From positions 38,132,287 to 38,196,286 of the forward strand of contig CM037590.1 of NCBI GenBank assembly GCA_021018995.1: 64,000 bases of DNA, read 5' to 3'. This document shows positions 1-11,089 of this stretch, one piece after another. Numbering within the stretch: position 1 is the first letter of the stretch; each line of letters starts with the position of its first letter. Made by a program: the position numbers and the translations under genes. The notes beneath the pieces are model-generated. The model saw only the letters and a list, made by a program, of their open reading frames with translations. It searched no databases and was not told where the DNA came from. Source of the stretch: Chloranthus sessilifolius. Taxonomy: Eukaryota > Streptophyta > Magnoliopsida > Chloranthales > Chloranthaceae.

Positions 1-1011
1 ATATTCTGGACAGATTTTGGACTGATTCTAAACAGATTTTGGATTCTGAATTCTAAATAGATTCTGGACTGATTCTGAACAGATTCTGAATTCTGCATAG
101 AATTTCGTGATCAATCATGAAACCCTGTGTACCATCGAAAACGCGCAATTAAGCATAAAAATTTAACAATCTAATATAAAGAATATTCATTAAATGAAAT
201 AAACTCTAATTTCTATTTTATTTTGTGTTATCTATGTTTCCGATTAATCTCAACATGATTTCTCCATACCTCTAGTCTTCGCGTAAAAATTGACGTAATT
301 CCTCTCCTTGATTCAATCCGAAATTCGGTCGTGTCGTAAACTCCTCTCAAGTTCTTCTTAAGCCTTCTAACCGAAAACTCTAAGGTTCCTCTTCTAATTC
401 TCCTTCTCTAGAATTTTCTCTCTCTCTCTCTCTCTCTAAGGTTATTAGGTAATAAGAGTTACATAAAATTATGTAATTTAATCTCTATATTTATAATACT
501 TTATGATTTCCTATCTTATTTTTAATTCTATTTAGAATGCTTTAAGGTTTCCTATTTTAATATCTAACTCTATTTAGAATACTTTAAAGTTTCCTATTTA
601 AGATCTAATTCTATTTAGAATGTTTTAAGGTTTCCTATTTAATATCAAATTCTATTTAGAGTACTTTAAAGTTTCCTATTTAATGTCTAACTCTATTTAG
701 AATTTCCTACATGGGTCTTAAGTGATTCTATGGGTCTTTAATTACTTAGTGGGTCTTTAGTTAATTTACTAACACATTTTAAAAGTCCATTAAACATTAA
801 TAAACGCACCCTAATTATTACCAACACATATTTGAGGGCTTTTAGAGTATATTAATTAGATTAATTCATTATCATGAGTCATTATAAAATAAAGTACGCA
901 TTACATTCATGCGTAACAATTAATCACATCTATCAAATCAATCAAGCTAATCATAATTACAAATCTAGCAAATAATTAAGAACTAAATAACGAAAAATCT
1001 CGGTCGTTACA
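1..1011 (+). repeat. LTR 3' portion (same family as 18630-20991)
   Basis: The window opens inside an LTR that aligns along its whole length with the 3' part of the solo LTR at 18630-20991. Both share the ~18-20 bp gattctgga-type repeats, a CT microsatellite near 418-437, a ladder of ~65 bp units containing 'ctatttagaat...tttcctattta' (about 500-710) and the terminus 'cggtcgttaca'. The end at 1011 is set by that terminus. No coding capacity was seen. The left end lies outside the window, so it cannot be said whether this is a solo LTR or the edge of a longer element. Confidence 0.8.
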
Positions 1012-1238
1012 GTGTCTAAGTACGATTTTCTAGGCAACTAGATGTCTGACATAACTTAGGACTTTAAATCCTATTTAGAGTAGGTTTGTTAAGTCCTATT
1101 TAGAGTAGGTTTTGTTAAAAGAAAAAACTATAAATAGAGTCTCCCTTCCTAATTTCTTCCTTTAATTTATTCTATCTAATTTTTGAGGTTAAGTGAAAGA
1201 AGAAAGAGTTCCCGATTCCGATATTTCTGAGTTAACAG
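1012..1238 (+). repeat. TATA-bearing direct repeat, left copy
   Basis: This block is repeated at 4055-4256 with high identity; the left copy has an extra ~25 bp internal duplication of 'cctatttagagtaggttt'. A TATA box (TATAAATA, 1129-1136) is followed by 'gagtctcccttcctaattt', as at a transcription start. The pair brackets the satellite arrays of 1600-4050 and may be the LTRs, or promoter repeats, of an unclassified retroelement. That reading is inference: no primer site or pol fragment was found between them. Confidence 0.6.
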
Positions 1239-1599
1239 GTTCCTCCTCGATTTTTATTTATTTATTTTTTAAGCGAAAACGATAAAAAAAAATGATAAAA
1301 ATCGATATAAATTTATTTCCTATGAGAATTTTACTACCGACTAATGATGGTATTCTCTACGGAGATTTGATTCATCGAAATCTGACTAGTGATCTTATTC
1401 TCTACGGAGATTTGATCATTGAAATTTTGAATTTTGGGGTCCATCGGATGACCTTATTTCAATCTGAGAGATTTCAAGGGACGAATTTTGGATTTCGAGA
1501 TTAATCAAACTGTACTTCCTACAGGAATACTGTATACTGATGTATGGATATAGGATTTGCGTTTCTTACGAGGACGCTCTCTGATTATCAAGATGAATC

Positions 1600-2740
1600 T
1601 CCTAAATTGGATTTGTGATTTTTACGAGAACGCTCTTCGACTATCAAGATGAATCTCCTAAAATCTTTCAGACGGTTCGATTGAAATTTATGAACCTTAA
1701 TAAATCGATAACAATCATGAAGTTGATTTTTTTATTGACCATCGATCTCGATGTAGATCGGGTGGTCAAAATTAAATTCGAAAGATCTATTTTGGCTACC
1801 CGGGCAGATCTGACTGATTTTGAGACATTTACAGAGATCGAAACGTCCTTAAAAATATTTTCTAAAAATCAACAAAAACTATAAAGTTGATTTTATATTG
1901 ACCATCGATCTCAATGTAGATCGGGTGGTCAAAATTAAATCCGAAAGATCTACTTTGACTACCCGGGCAGATCTGACTGATTTTGGGACGTTTTTAGAGA
2001 TCGAAACGTTCATAAAAATATTTCCTAAAAATCAACAAAAATTATCAAATTTGATTTTTATTGACTATCGATCTTGATGAAGATCGAGTGGTCAAAATTA
2101 AATCCGAAAGATCTACTTTGGCTACTCGCACTGATCTGACTGATTTTGAGACGTTTACAGAGATCGAAACGTCCTTGAAAATATTTTATAAAAATCAACA
2201 AAAATTATAAAGTTGATTTTTATTGACCATCGATCTCAATGTAGATCAGGTGGTCAAAAGTAAATTCGAAAGATCTACTTTGGCTACCTGGGCAGATCTG
2301 ACTGATTTTGGGACGTTTTCAGAGATCGAAACGTCCTAAAAAATATTTTCTAAAAATCAACAAAAATTATGAAGTTGATTTTTTAATAACCATCGATCTC
2401 GATGTAGATCGAGTGGTCAAAATTAAATCTGAAAGATCTACTTTGGCTACCCAGGTAGATCTGACTGATTTTTAGACGTTTATAGAGATCACAACGTCCC
2501 TAAATTTTTTTTCTAAAAATCAATAAAAATTATGAAGTTGATTTTTTATTGACCATCAATCTCGATGTAGATCGAGTAGTCAAAATTAAATCTGAAAGAT
2601 CTACTTTGGTTGCCTGGGTAAATCTGACTGATTTTGGGACGTTTACAGAGATTGAAACATCCTTAAAAATATTTTATAAAAATCAACAAAAATTATGAAG
2701 TTGATTTTTTATTGATCATCGATTTGATATCGATCGGGTG
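1600..2740. repeat. Tandem array, ~163 bp monomer, ~6-7 copies
   Basis: Monomers begin near 1721, 1885, 2047, 2211, 2374, 2537 and 2699. Each holds 'attgaccatcgatctc', 'gtagatcgggtggtcaaaa', 'cagatctgactgatttt' and 'cagagatcgaaacgtcc'. Monomers differ by scattered substitutions. A short open frame through 1615-1884 is a by-product of the repeat and is not called as a gene. Confidence 0.85.
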
Positions 2741-3260
2741 GTATGAAAAATATGAAATTTAATCGGCTATCTGAGTCAAAATCTGAGACAGTCTCTGATC
2801 ATAAAATCAATCGAAGGATCAAATTAACACTTGTAGAAATTCAACTAAAATATGTTGGTTGAATTTCGATCAGGCTTCGAGTTTAAAACTCATTGAATGA
2901 CCCGATAAAATATAACATGAGATCTGACCAGCTGCCCGAATGAAGATCTGAGACGATTTCCGATGAAAAAATCGATCGGAGGATCAAATTAATATTTTAT
3001 AATATGTACGTTGAATTTTGATCGGGCTTCGAGTTTAAAACTCATCGGATGACTCGATTAAATTTACATGAGATCGGACCGGCTATCTGAATGAAGATCT
3101 GAGACGGTCTCTGATGATAAAATCAATCGGAAGACCAAATTAACGTTTTAGAAATTCAACTAAAAATATGTAGGTTGAATTTTGATTGGGCTTCAAGTTT
3201 AAAACTCATTGGATGATCCGATTAAATATATAAAATTCGATCAAGCTATCTGACATAGAG
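2740..3260. repeat. Second tandem array, ~150-165 bp monomer, ~3 copies
   Basis: Three monomers marked by 'gggcttcgagtttaaaactc' variants near 2871, 3023 and 3187, each followed by a 'gatga(c/t)ccgat' motif. The first monomer fuses with the end of the preceding 163 bp array, sharing 'atcgatcgggtggt', so the two arrays are probably related. Two shorter repeats with 'attaggtagccc(a/g)atttattttag' follow at about 3363-3500. Confidence 0.7.
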
Positions 3261-3739
3261 TTTTAACAGGCATCAGGTCGGAAACTTATCGGACGACCCA
3301 ATATGTAGTTTTTTTTGTAAAGTTTGAATAAAATAATTAAGTCAAAATTTAACGGCTCTGTAATTTTAGCAAAACCTGATTGGAATATCTAATTCAGAAT
3401 TTTGACGAACTCTGTATTAGGTAGCCCAATTTATTTTAGCAAAATCTGATCAGAGTATCTGACACAATTTTGATGGAGCCTTTATTAGGTAGCCCGATTT
3501 ATTTTAACATATTAGGATGGTCAGAATGACTAACTAGAAATGTGACAACTGCGCTATGCAGACTTTTGTTGAGTAACTTCATTCTTAAATACAAAATTTG
3601 ATCGAAATAACTGATTCAAGTTTTTGTTAGGTATCAAGTTACCCAATTTATTTCACAAGTTGCAATCACATATTTCTCATACTTCATTCTTGTGTGAATA
3701 ATCGTGATTAGATATGGCATACCTGCGTATGCTCTTTCA

Positions 3740-4050
3740 CAATTTATTCTTGTATGAGTAGAAAAATACATACAACATAACCACCTACATATCCTACGCA
3801 GTTTAACCTTGTGCACGTAGGAGGTTACACGATGATGTACCTATGTACATACTTTACATAGTTTATCCTCATGCGAGTAGGAGGTAACATATAAACGTAC
3901 CTACGTTGTTTACATTAACAATGTACCTACGTACAAGCCTTACGTAGTTTATCTTCATGCGAGTAGGAGGTAACATATAAACATACTTACGTTATTTACA
4001 TTAATAATGCACCTACGTACAAGCCTTACGCAGTTTAGCCTCATGCGATC
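3740..4050. repeat. Third tandem array, ~86 bp monomer
   Basis: Units containing 'gagtaggaggtaacatataa' start at 3875 and 3961 (86 bp apart). Degenerate units lie upstream near 3752 and 3816. The recurring motifs are 'cctacgtac' and 'cttacg(t/c)agttta'. No coding potential was seen. Confidence 0.7.
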
Positions 4051-4054
4051 GTAG

Positions 4055-4256
4055 GTGCCTAATTACAATTATTTAGGCACCTAGTTGTCTGACATAACTT
4101 AGGACTTTAAATCCTATTTAGAGTAGGTTTTGTTAAAAGGAAAAACTATAAATAGAGTCTCCCTTCCTAATTTCTTCCATTAATTTATTCTATCTAATTT
4201 TTGAGGTTAAGTAAAAGAAGAAAGAGTTCCCGATTCCAAAATTTCTGAGTCAACAG
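4055..4256 (+). repeat. TATA-bearing direct repeat, right copy
   Basis: Right partner of 1012-1238, with the TATA box at 4147-4154 and the same downstream leader. It begins with a short inverted repeat (aggtgcct / aggcacct, about 4053-4082). It abuts copia RT sequence at 4257, so the arrays and flanking repeats appear to lie within or beside that older element. Confidence 0.6.
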
Positions 4257-4487
4257 ACGTAACAAGATTTTTTGAACCAGGCCTGAGAAGATTGCTTCAA
4301 TCCATAGATTACTTTCTTCAATCTGCACACTTGGGCCTTCTCTCCCTGATCTACAAATCTAGGAGGTAACACCATATACATTTCTTTTTTAAAATCACCA
4401 TGCAAGAAGTCGTTCTTGACATCTAACTAGTACAATGGCTAGTTCTTGCGAGCGACTAGGGTTAAAAGGGGACCCGAAGAGTGTTAA
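4257..4487 (-). pseudogene. copia reverse transcriptase, palm fragment
   Basis: The minus-strand translation shows the copia RT signatures LDVKNDFLHGD and, further on, YGLKQSSQAWF. Two in-frame stops lie just upstream of LDVKN. The fragment continues across the nested solo LTR into 5501-5736, where the upstream part of RT (GIDYQETFAP) is found; the split falls exactly at the GTTAA target duplication. It lacks the downstream catalytic part and cannot encode a working enzyme. Confidence 0.85.
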
Positions 4488-5500
4488 TGGCGCGGGACGA
4501 TAACCCTAAAATGCGGAATATGATTTTTTTATGCAATTTGGCCGAAATTAAATAAAATAATTCAAGTTTAATCACAAAATTATCTTAAGATACCTTAGGG
4601 TTGCAGATTTTTAATGAATAGATCACACGAGATCCAGGTAGGGTTCAGTCCGATGCGCAAGTACTTTTAGATTTGAGGCGAGATCGGCCTAGAGATAGAA
4701 CTCTAGCTTTTTCCAGGCTTGGGCGTTTGTCTTCGATCCAACGTAGATTCGCAGGCTCTAACTAGGGCTTTGAAAATAGGTGTATGATTTTTTAATGTGC
4801 TTATGGTTTGATTTATGGCTTAGAAAAGGGTTTTGACCTCTGTTTGATTTGGGATTCTGAAAGGGATTTATGGTTTTAGGGATAAAGAAATCAATAGGTT
4901 AAGATGTAGGAGAAACAAGCAGGGATCAATAAGGCAAAAGATTCAAAGAAGACAGTGATAGATAATAGAGAAAATAACAATGACTTTTGGGAATCACTCC
5001 CTTGGCCTCACACCAAACCCATCTTAGGCAAAGAATATTCAAGCATAAAGCATTCAAAATATTCAATAACTAAAATAAAAAGTTTTTACAAGCCTCAATA
5101 TATAGGCCACCAATAATTAAACTCGAAATAAAGAGTTCTAATAGAAATAAAACACTAAAAAGGAAAGTTTTCGCAACAAAAAACTCGAAATTAGAAGTCC
5201 CGTCACGACGTCCGTGACCTACGGACAGATAGGGGGCAAAATCATGGACGTCCGTCACTGTTCATCACGGACGTCTGTCACTGTTCATCGTGAACAGTAA
5301 ATTATTATTATTATTATTTATTTTATTTTATTATTATTATTTTTTTTACATTCCCCGTCATTCTCTTCCACTCAAAATGTTTCATCATCGATGAAACACG
5401 CATGTTGTACTCGGACTCGGGCTCCCTCTCCTCTTCTTTCGACGCCGATAATCTGTTGTGACCCCAAATCCAAGGCTCCCGAACTTGGCGTTCCCCGTCA
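4488..5500 (-). mobile_element. Solo LTR, chromovirus-like family, TSD GTTAA
   Basis: A 1013 bp LTR in minus orientation. On the plus strand it opens TGGCGCGGGACG and closes GGCGTTCCCCGTCA. Perfect 5 bp target duplications GTTAA lie at 4483-4487 and 5501-5505. A TATA-like 'tatatagg' sits near 5100 and a cluster of ACGTCCGT palindromes at about 5200-5290 upstream of it in transcription sense. No internal region remains, which is the signature of LTR-LTR recombination. The target was copia RT. Confidence 0.9.
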
Positions 5501-5736
5501 GTTAAGTTTCGTTGTAGGCGCAAAGGTTTCTTGATAATCAATACCCGAAGTCTGGTGGGAACTCTTTGCCCCAAATTTGGCCTTATATCTCTCAATGGAC
5601 CCGTTTGGATGGTACTTCTCCATATGCATTCACTTGTACCCAACGACTTCCTTTCCTTCTGGAAGTTCTGTAATTTCTCAGGTATGATTCTGTTCAAGGG
5701 CCCTTTGTTTCTTGCAACATAGCCTCTTTCTCTTTT
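5501..5736 (-). pseudogene. copia RT, N-terminal fragment
   Basis: The minus-strand translation gives the region just before the RT palm, with NGSIERYKA and GIDYQETFAP, both diagnostic for copia. A stop precedes the MHMEKY segment. Its 3' end (plus coordinate 5501) joins the fragment at 4257-4487 once the solo LTR is removed. Confidence 0.8.
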
Positions 5737-5745
5737 GGTTGGGAT

Positions 5746-6093
5746 CATGGATCAAAATATCATAATTTTGATATGTATCGTCCGATACATTCATTGTATC
5801 GGCGATACATTGAATGTATCGTTTTGATACAAATTTTCTTTTCAAAAAATCCCAAAAATCAAATTATCGGACGATAATTTGAATGTATCGTCCTATAATT
5901 TGGCCAAATAAGGTCCCTGTCAATTTGCCAAATTATCGGACGATAATTTGAATATATCATCCGTATCGAACGATAATTTGAATGTATCGTCCGATAATTA
6001 GGTTATTTTGGTGGGTACCCATAAAAACCATTTTTATCGTATCGGGGACCCTAAAAAACGATACGTATCGGTATCTCCGATATTTTGACCCAT
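5746..6093. mobile_element. MITE with 9-bp TSD, probable Mutator-like
   Basis: A 348 bp element with terminal inverted repeats close to ATGG(A/G)TCAAAATATC. It is flanked by perfect 9 bp duplications GGTTGGGAT at 5737-5745 and 6094-6102; this TSD length is usual for Mutator-like elements. The interior is built of repeated 'atcggacgataattt' and 'gtatcgtccgata' palindromic segments. It has no coding capacity and is inserted in the copia element. Confidence 0.85.
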
Positions 6094-6337
6094 GGTTGGG
6101 ATAAGGCCTCAGAGGCAGAACAAGAAATAGAAACAAAGTCAATTGATGAGATAAAACTGGAATAGGAGGCAGAACGGGCATGATTGAACACAAACTTACT
6201 AATAGGGTGCCTCACATGTAAAGCAATGAGAAGATCCAAATCTGAAAACTGAGGGGCTGACTTTCTGGACATGCATCAGGAGATGACATTTAATTCGTGT
6301 TTTGAGAGAGAGGGGAAGGATCCCGCGTCTTCTGTTT

Positions 6338-6487
6338 CTTCTCAAAGAATCTTTTTCTCTCAAAGAATTTGTCTTTCCCAAACCTATCAAAAATTTCCTT
6401 AGCCACCTCAAGCACTCAAAGAATCTTTTTCTCTCGAAGAATTTTCCCTTTCCCAAACCTATCAAAAATTTCCTTAGCCACCTCAAG
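6338..6487. repeat. 72 bp tandem duplication inside copia relic
   Basis: Two adjacent copies of a segment running from 'tcaaagaatctttttctctc' to 'ccttagccacctcaag', differing at a few bases. Short open frames spanning it on both strands are repeat artefacts. The surrounding 6103-6790 is copia sequence between IN and RT, too decayed to translate. Confidence 0.8.
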
Positions 6488-6792
6488 ATATGGTAGTGGC
6501 CATCAAGAACTCGTCAATGCAATCTTCTTATGTACACTCCCCTGAAGAGGGGCATCAAGGAGTAGCATAAAATTGGGTGAATTTGAAGAAGCTGATATCC
6601 ATGGTACTAAAACATTTGCCAAAGGAATGGTCATAACGTTCATACTCTTTCTAAGATGAATGATGCACAATGACTATATATCGCACAACTTTAGGAGAGT
6701 TTGTAATGATAAATAAAAGGAACATGAGGAAAGCAAAGACGAAAGATGCAAAGTGGCACAAAATAGAAGCAACTTTCAGGACACAATAACAT

Positions 6793-7340
6793 TCATCCCA
6801 TTACTAGCGTAGGCATTTTACTGATGAGATAGCCTGTCGGTGGTAAGAATAACATCACCCACAAACGTTTTGGAGCATTCATATACAAGCACAAATTGAG
6901 CAATTTTGAGTAGTTGTCAAATTTTCCTTTCACCAACTCCTTTTTGTTTGAGTGTATGGGTAAGAGGATTGCCCTGATTTCCATGAGTGCAAAGATCATA
7001 TTGAAAATGTTGGGAGGAATGCTCACCCCCATTATTTGATCTTTAGATCTTCCCTCACAATAAATTGAGTTGGAGCTAACATATGATAAATAGGAAAATT
7101 TGAGCTAACCTCATCTTCAAGTTTTCATTAGAAAAGAATGGTATCCCGAGGGCAATCATCAATAAAAGAAACAAAATATTCGCAACCATGCAAATCAACA
7201 AGAGGGGAATGACCCCAAACATCAGAATGAATAATATGTAATGGAACATCACTCTTAGTTTTAATAATGAGATGTATGTTTTGACAATGCCTTGAGAGTT
7301 GATTAAACTTCACACAATTTTTTTGTAGTAATAAGAACTA
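6793..7340 (-). pseudogene. copia integrase fragments
   Basis: Two minus-strand reading frames cover the integrase. The upstream one (7313-7128) reads HIIHSDVWGHSPLV and FVSFIDDC, matching the first catalytic Asp region of copia integrase (HSDVWGP... FIDD). The second (7032-6793) carries NAPKRLWVMLFLPPTGYLIS.MP, matching the conserved PK.LW.....TA.YLINR.P segment after the core. The middle, with the second Asp and the Glu, is degraded by frameshifts. Non-functional. Confidence 0.8.
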
Positions 7341-7639
7341 AACAATTTGGGAAATAAAAGGTGCAAACACAACAATGGTAAATGTCCAAGATGACCAAGC
7401 CATAAGTGATACTTCTCCAATGATGGAGTGGCAACTAGAGCAACAACTCTCAGAGTCTTCTGTTCATATATGTGGAGCCCCTCTCCTCACGCTCGCGACC
7501 AAATGTCTTCCTCGCAGTCAGGTCCTGAAAGAGACAGTAAGAAGGAAATTGTTACATTGCAGTTCATGGATTTAGTGATCTTACTAACAGAGAAAAGACT
7601 CATTGAAATCTTTAGAATATGAAGTGTACGATGTCTAAG

Positions 7640-8260
7640 TGACAAACTACCAATGTGCACATTACCTTGCCCCAATACAGGGACAAGAGGCCCATCAACA
7701 ACTCGAATATTACATCAAGATGACAAGGGTATAATAGAATCAAGTTATGAAGACACACCAGTCATGTGGTCTGTCGCTCCTAAATCAAAATCCAGGGAGA
7801 TTGAGACAAAGATGAAGCATGTGCACATCTGACATTACCTTACTCAGATAAGTGAGAGGAGGGGGGGTTTCACCGATCAAAAAAAAAAAAAATAAGTGAG
7901 AGGAAGAGGCCTGGGTACCATAAGCTCTCTGGAAAATGTCCTGATACTCTCTGTATGCGTAATTTAAGTTGGGGGCTGAGGCATATTGGGTGCAGACTGG
8001 ATAACTGAAGTAGTGTAGATCCATTTCGGCCACAAAAACACGGTTGTTCTGAAACTTTGGGCACCAACTAAGTCCCAACATGTCTTCTTTAGGTGCCTTT
8101 TTTCCACAGTGGGTGCACTTCAACTTCTCTGTCTTCACATGATAGCCGCCATGGCCAAGCCCTTCTCGTCCGTCGGATCTACCACCTACATGACGGAACT
8201 CAGAGAAGGAGGGAAGAGCTGCGCGGTCAAGAGCATCAATGGATGCATGCATCAACTGAC
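7640..8260 (-). pseudogene. copia gag zinc knuckle and protease
   Basis: Minus-strand frames around 8060-8110 show a zinc-knuckle start, CTHCGKK, preceded by basic sequence as in copia Gag. Further on, about 7640-7800, comes WILDLGATDHMTG, the aspartic protease motif in which the usual DSG is DLG, followed by LFSVSKITKSMNCNVT, typical of the protease tail. Stops and frameshifts separate the pieces, and a poly-A tract at about 7880 adds another disruption. Confidence 0.8.
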
Positions 8261-8978
8261 GTCCACTTTCCTCATGTTACTTCAAACTTTACTTTTATAA
8301 TATGCAGTCAGTGAGATCCTTCAGTACCACTTCTAACATGAACATTGACTTCTTCCATCTCGAATAATTCCCACTCAAAGAACCCACACAAACCAACTAA
8401 AAATATCAACCAAATTTACTCTACCCAACCTTTAAACACCACGCACAACAATAACTACCAACAAACACTGCCAATACCAACACCACACAATGTTAAATCT
8501 TTCATATGGCCTTGCACTATTGCACCAACAAACTACAGAGAAACTTCACTGGCGAGACCTAGCTCGTGACCAAGAAACCATTTATCTATCATAATATGAA
8601 TCCAAACAACCCAGGTTAGCATTCCAATGACAGGTTAAGCAAAACTAATCCAAACACTACATACATCCCAACAGATTGATGGAACAAATTTTGGAGCTCC
8701 AGGTCTCATGAAGCAACCAAGAACTCGAGGATTCTGATAAAATCATTACATTAGCATCCACTAATCTCCAAACAGTAAAACACCACTACCAATCTACCAT
8801 TCTGATTCCGACCGTACCAATCTCGAATACTGTTTGAACTCGCGGAGACGGTCCCAAATAGTATGGGAACTTATAGAAAATGACTCCAAATAAAAAAAAA
8901 GGTCCAAGTATAAAAATGTGCACCTGTGAATTCTGGACAAGACTGATGTCAACATAAAACCTTGTTGCTGATAATCCT

Positions 8979-8990
8979 GCTCTGATACCA
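8979..8990 (-). other. copia primer binding site (initiator Met tRNA)
   Basis: On the minus strand this reads TGGTATCAGAGC, the perfect 12-base complement of the plant initiator-Met tRNA 3' end. It lies 7 bases inside the LTR end at 8998, fixing both element orientation and LTR boundary. Confidence 0.9.
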
Positions 8991-8997
8991 AGTTGGA

Positions 8998-9128
8998 TGT
9001 GCTAGGGTCAGGGTTAGGCAGGAGGAGAAGAGAAAGAAGAGAGGTAGAGAAAATTAGGTTGTGAGAATAGGCTCACCCCCACATATACTTATACTTTCTA
9101 CTGGCACACCCAAAAAGTATTAAAAACA
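8998..9128 (-). repeat. Short copia 5' LTR (131 bp)
   Basis: In minus orientation the LTR runs TGTTTTTAATAC ... CCTAGCACA, giving TG...CA ends next to the primer site. It holds a TATA-like 'agtataagtatatg'. At 131 bp it is short for an autonomous copia LTR. The flank at 9129 is exon-module array sequence. The opposite LTR is not in the window, so the boundary at 9128 rests on the TG terminus and the change to array sequence. Confidence 0.65.
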
Positions 9129-9552
9129 TGATTGACACTCAACCTTCACCTGCAGCCCATACATCAAACTTTTAATCGCCAACTGAAAATAAGGTAGAAA
9201 TGAAAAGCTTAGTGGAGGATGTTGAATATCATCATAAGCCTCTGCATATTTTCCATGATTCATTTCCTGCTTGTGTAGTGTTGTATATATCTAACTATTT
9301 TTATTCAGACAATCAACTCTCCCAACTCATGATATGAGTTGATTGTGGACCTTCAGTTGAACCCCATACTGCCCAATAGCGCTTTGCACCTGAGTTTTGA
9401 GTGGCCACAAAGCTGCAGAAGTCCTATTTGTCCACATTTTTATCATTCTAACTCAGTATTGTGTTCCTTCCAACTTGGATTTTATGATTTTGACCACATA
9501 AGATTGCTACTTAGAAGTATCGGAAATCATACTACAATAATATATACCAAGG

Positions 9553-10060
9553 AAGAACATAAATAGGCATGAATTGGGAAAAAAGAAATATAAACCCTAG
9601 AAATGTATTTAAGACTGAACACTAAAATCTCCAAAATCTATATTGTTTGTTTTGATTTTGTGTTTTTCTCTCCTTTCTTGTTTTTCTTAAATTACGAAAG
9701 CATGTAAGGTGGCTTTCTAAGGGTTAATACACAAATCCATAGTGCCCAATAGCTTTGCACCATACTTTGGAGTGGCCAGAAGACTGTAAAAGTCCGATTT
9801 GAACACAAGGAAGAACATAAATAGACATGAATTGGGAAAAAAAGAAATATAAACTATAGAAATGTATTTAAGACTGAACACTAAAATCTATATTGTTTGT
9901 TTTGATTTTGCGCTTTTCTCTCCTTCCTTGTTTTTCTTAAATTACGAAAGCGTGTAAGGTGGCTTTCTAAGGGTTAATACACAAATCCGTAGTGTCCAAT
10001 AGCTTTGCACCATACTTTGGAATGGCCAGAAAACTGTAAAAGTCCGATTTGAACACATTT
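9553..10060 (+). repeat. ~260 bp tandem half-unit duplication
   Basis: The segments at 9553-9806 and 9811-10060 are near-identical, both running from 'aagaacataaatag' to 'aaaagtccgatttgaacaca'. They contain the landmark 'ctttctaagggttaatacac'. No splice-bordered exon lies inside. Confidence 0.8.
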
Positions 10061-10292
10061 ATCATTCAAACTAGGTATTGTGCTCCTTCTAACTTGGATT
10101 TTATGATTTCTGACCACCTAAGATTGCTACTTGGAGGTATTGGATCCATACCCAGATAATATATGCCAAGGAAAAACAAAAATAAACATGAATTAGGAAA
10201 AAAGTCGAAATGTATTCAAGATTGAACACTAAAATCCTCCAAAACCTGTATAATTTGTTCGAATATGATTTTTTCTCTCCTAATGGCTGTTA

Positions 10293-10411
10293 TGTTGGAT
10301 TTCTCCCCATTCGGCTGTGGGCTGGCCCTCCTTGGACTATTTATATCTTGGGCAAACCTCACCTTACAAGCCGGTTTTGTGAGGTTGAGTTAGGCCCATG
10401 GAACTCTACCA
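10293..10411 (+). repeat. TRIM 5' LTR
   Basis: 119 bp, opens TGTTGGATTTCTCCCC and ends CTCTACCA. It is paired with 10504-10622, with a handful of substitutions between them. Confidence 0.92.
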
Positions 10412-10503
10412 TAGTATCAAAGCCGATATTTCTCCACTCCATGTTACCCGTTCTTGTCCACGTGATTTGGCTTGGCTCAATCCCGCCAACACGTGCGGGG
10501 GCG

Positions 10504-10622
10504 TGTTGAATTTGTTCCACATCGGCTGTGGGTTGGCCCTCCTTGGGCTATTTATATCTTGGGCAAACCTCACCTTACAAGCCGGTTTTGTGAGGTTGAG
10601 TTAGGCCCGTGGAATTCTGTCA
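10504..10622 (+). repeat. TRIM 3' LTR
   Basis: 119 bp, opens TGTTGAATTTGTTCCACA and ends ATTCTGTCA. It follows the purine tract of the interior directly. Confidence 0.92.
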
Positions 10623-11011
10623 TGTTATAGAGTCGTTCGTTTGCAATTAAGAAACTATGTCAATCTCAGTATTTTTAGTCTATACATTTATAATTTCTTT
10701 AATCATATATAACTTTAAAGCAATTAAGAGTAACTATATTAATAGTATCCCGTAGCTTATAAGGCTAATTTTCTTGATTATGGTTCTCTTATATTTTCCT
10801 TAGTAACTCTTTTCTTTCATTAATTCATGTACTGAAAAATGATTATCCTTAATATTATTCCTTTGTGTTGCGTTTCCCGGACTATGGGGGGTTCTACTGA
10901 ATCATAGCTTGTGTAGGTGTTATTTGCATGAATGAGATAAATATTGCAACTTTTCCCTATAAATTGCTTGTGTATATGGGAAATTTGATGCTTTTCATCT
11001 TTTCCTTTTAG

Positions 11012-11089
11012 CAGCTAGACTCATATTCATCTAAAAAAACTTTTGCTCAAAAGCGATTGAATGATGTTGTGGAATTGGATGACAGTGTG
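11012..11089 (+). other. Amplified exon, copy 1 (78 nt, intact)
   Basis: Exon-like block bordered by 'tttcctttta|g' (AG acceptor with a pyrimidine-rich lead) and a 'gtg|gtaagtt' donor. It reads 26 codons without a stop: QLDSYSSKKTFAQKRLND followed by VVELDDSV. The length is a multiple of three, so repeats could be spliced in tandem without a frame change, if phase 0 is right. The peptide is Ser/Lys-rich then acidic-hydrophobic; I do not recognise the family. Confidence 0.55.

Larger units (their letters stand above)
4257..9128 (-). mobile_element. Ty1/copia element, 5' part (LTR-gag-PR-IN-RT), decayed
   Basis: Read on the minus strand the order is LTR (8998-9128), primer site, gag zinc knuckle, protease, integrase, then reverse transcriptase, which is the copia order. 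RT stops at 4257 in the YGLKQ...AWF region; the rest of RT, RNase H and the 3' LTR are missing from the window. Stops and frameshifts occur throughout. The element is interrupted by a solo LTR (4488-5500) and a MITE (5746-6093); removing both restores continuous copia similarity. It inserted into the first unit of the exon-module array, whose sequence resumes at 9129. Confidence 0.85.
10293..10622 (+). mobile_element. Complete TRIM retrotransposon, TSD TGTTA
   Basis: A 330 bp terminal-repeat retrotransposon in miniature. Two 119 bp LTRs (10293-10411 and 10504-10622) flank a 92 bp interior. The interior starts with TAGTATCAAAGCC, a diverged initiator-Met primer site, and ends in 'gtgcgggggcg', a purine-rich tract directly before the 3' LTR. 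Both LTRs hold 'ctatttatatcttgggc' and 'acaagccggttttgtgaggt'. Perfect 5 bp target duplications TGTTA lie at 10288-10292 and 10623-10627. There is no coding capacity, so it would depend on proteins from another element. Family name not assigned. Confidence 0.93.

Noticed and set aside
6051..6496. Overlapping frames on both strands near 6.1-6.5 kb
   Set aside because: They cross the MITE edge and a 72 bp tandem duplication inside a copia relic; no protein similarity seen.
10210..10604. Two short plus-strand frames over the TRIM
   Set aside because: They follow the duplicated LTR sequence, and TRIMs encode no protein.
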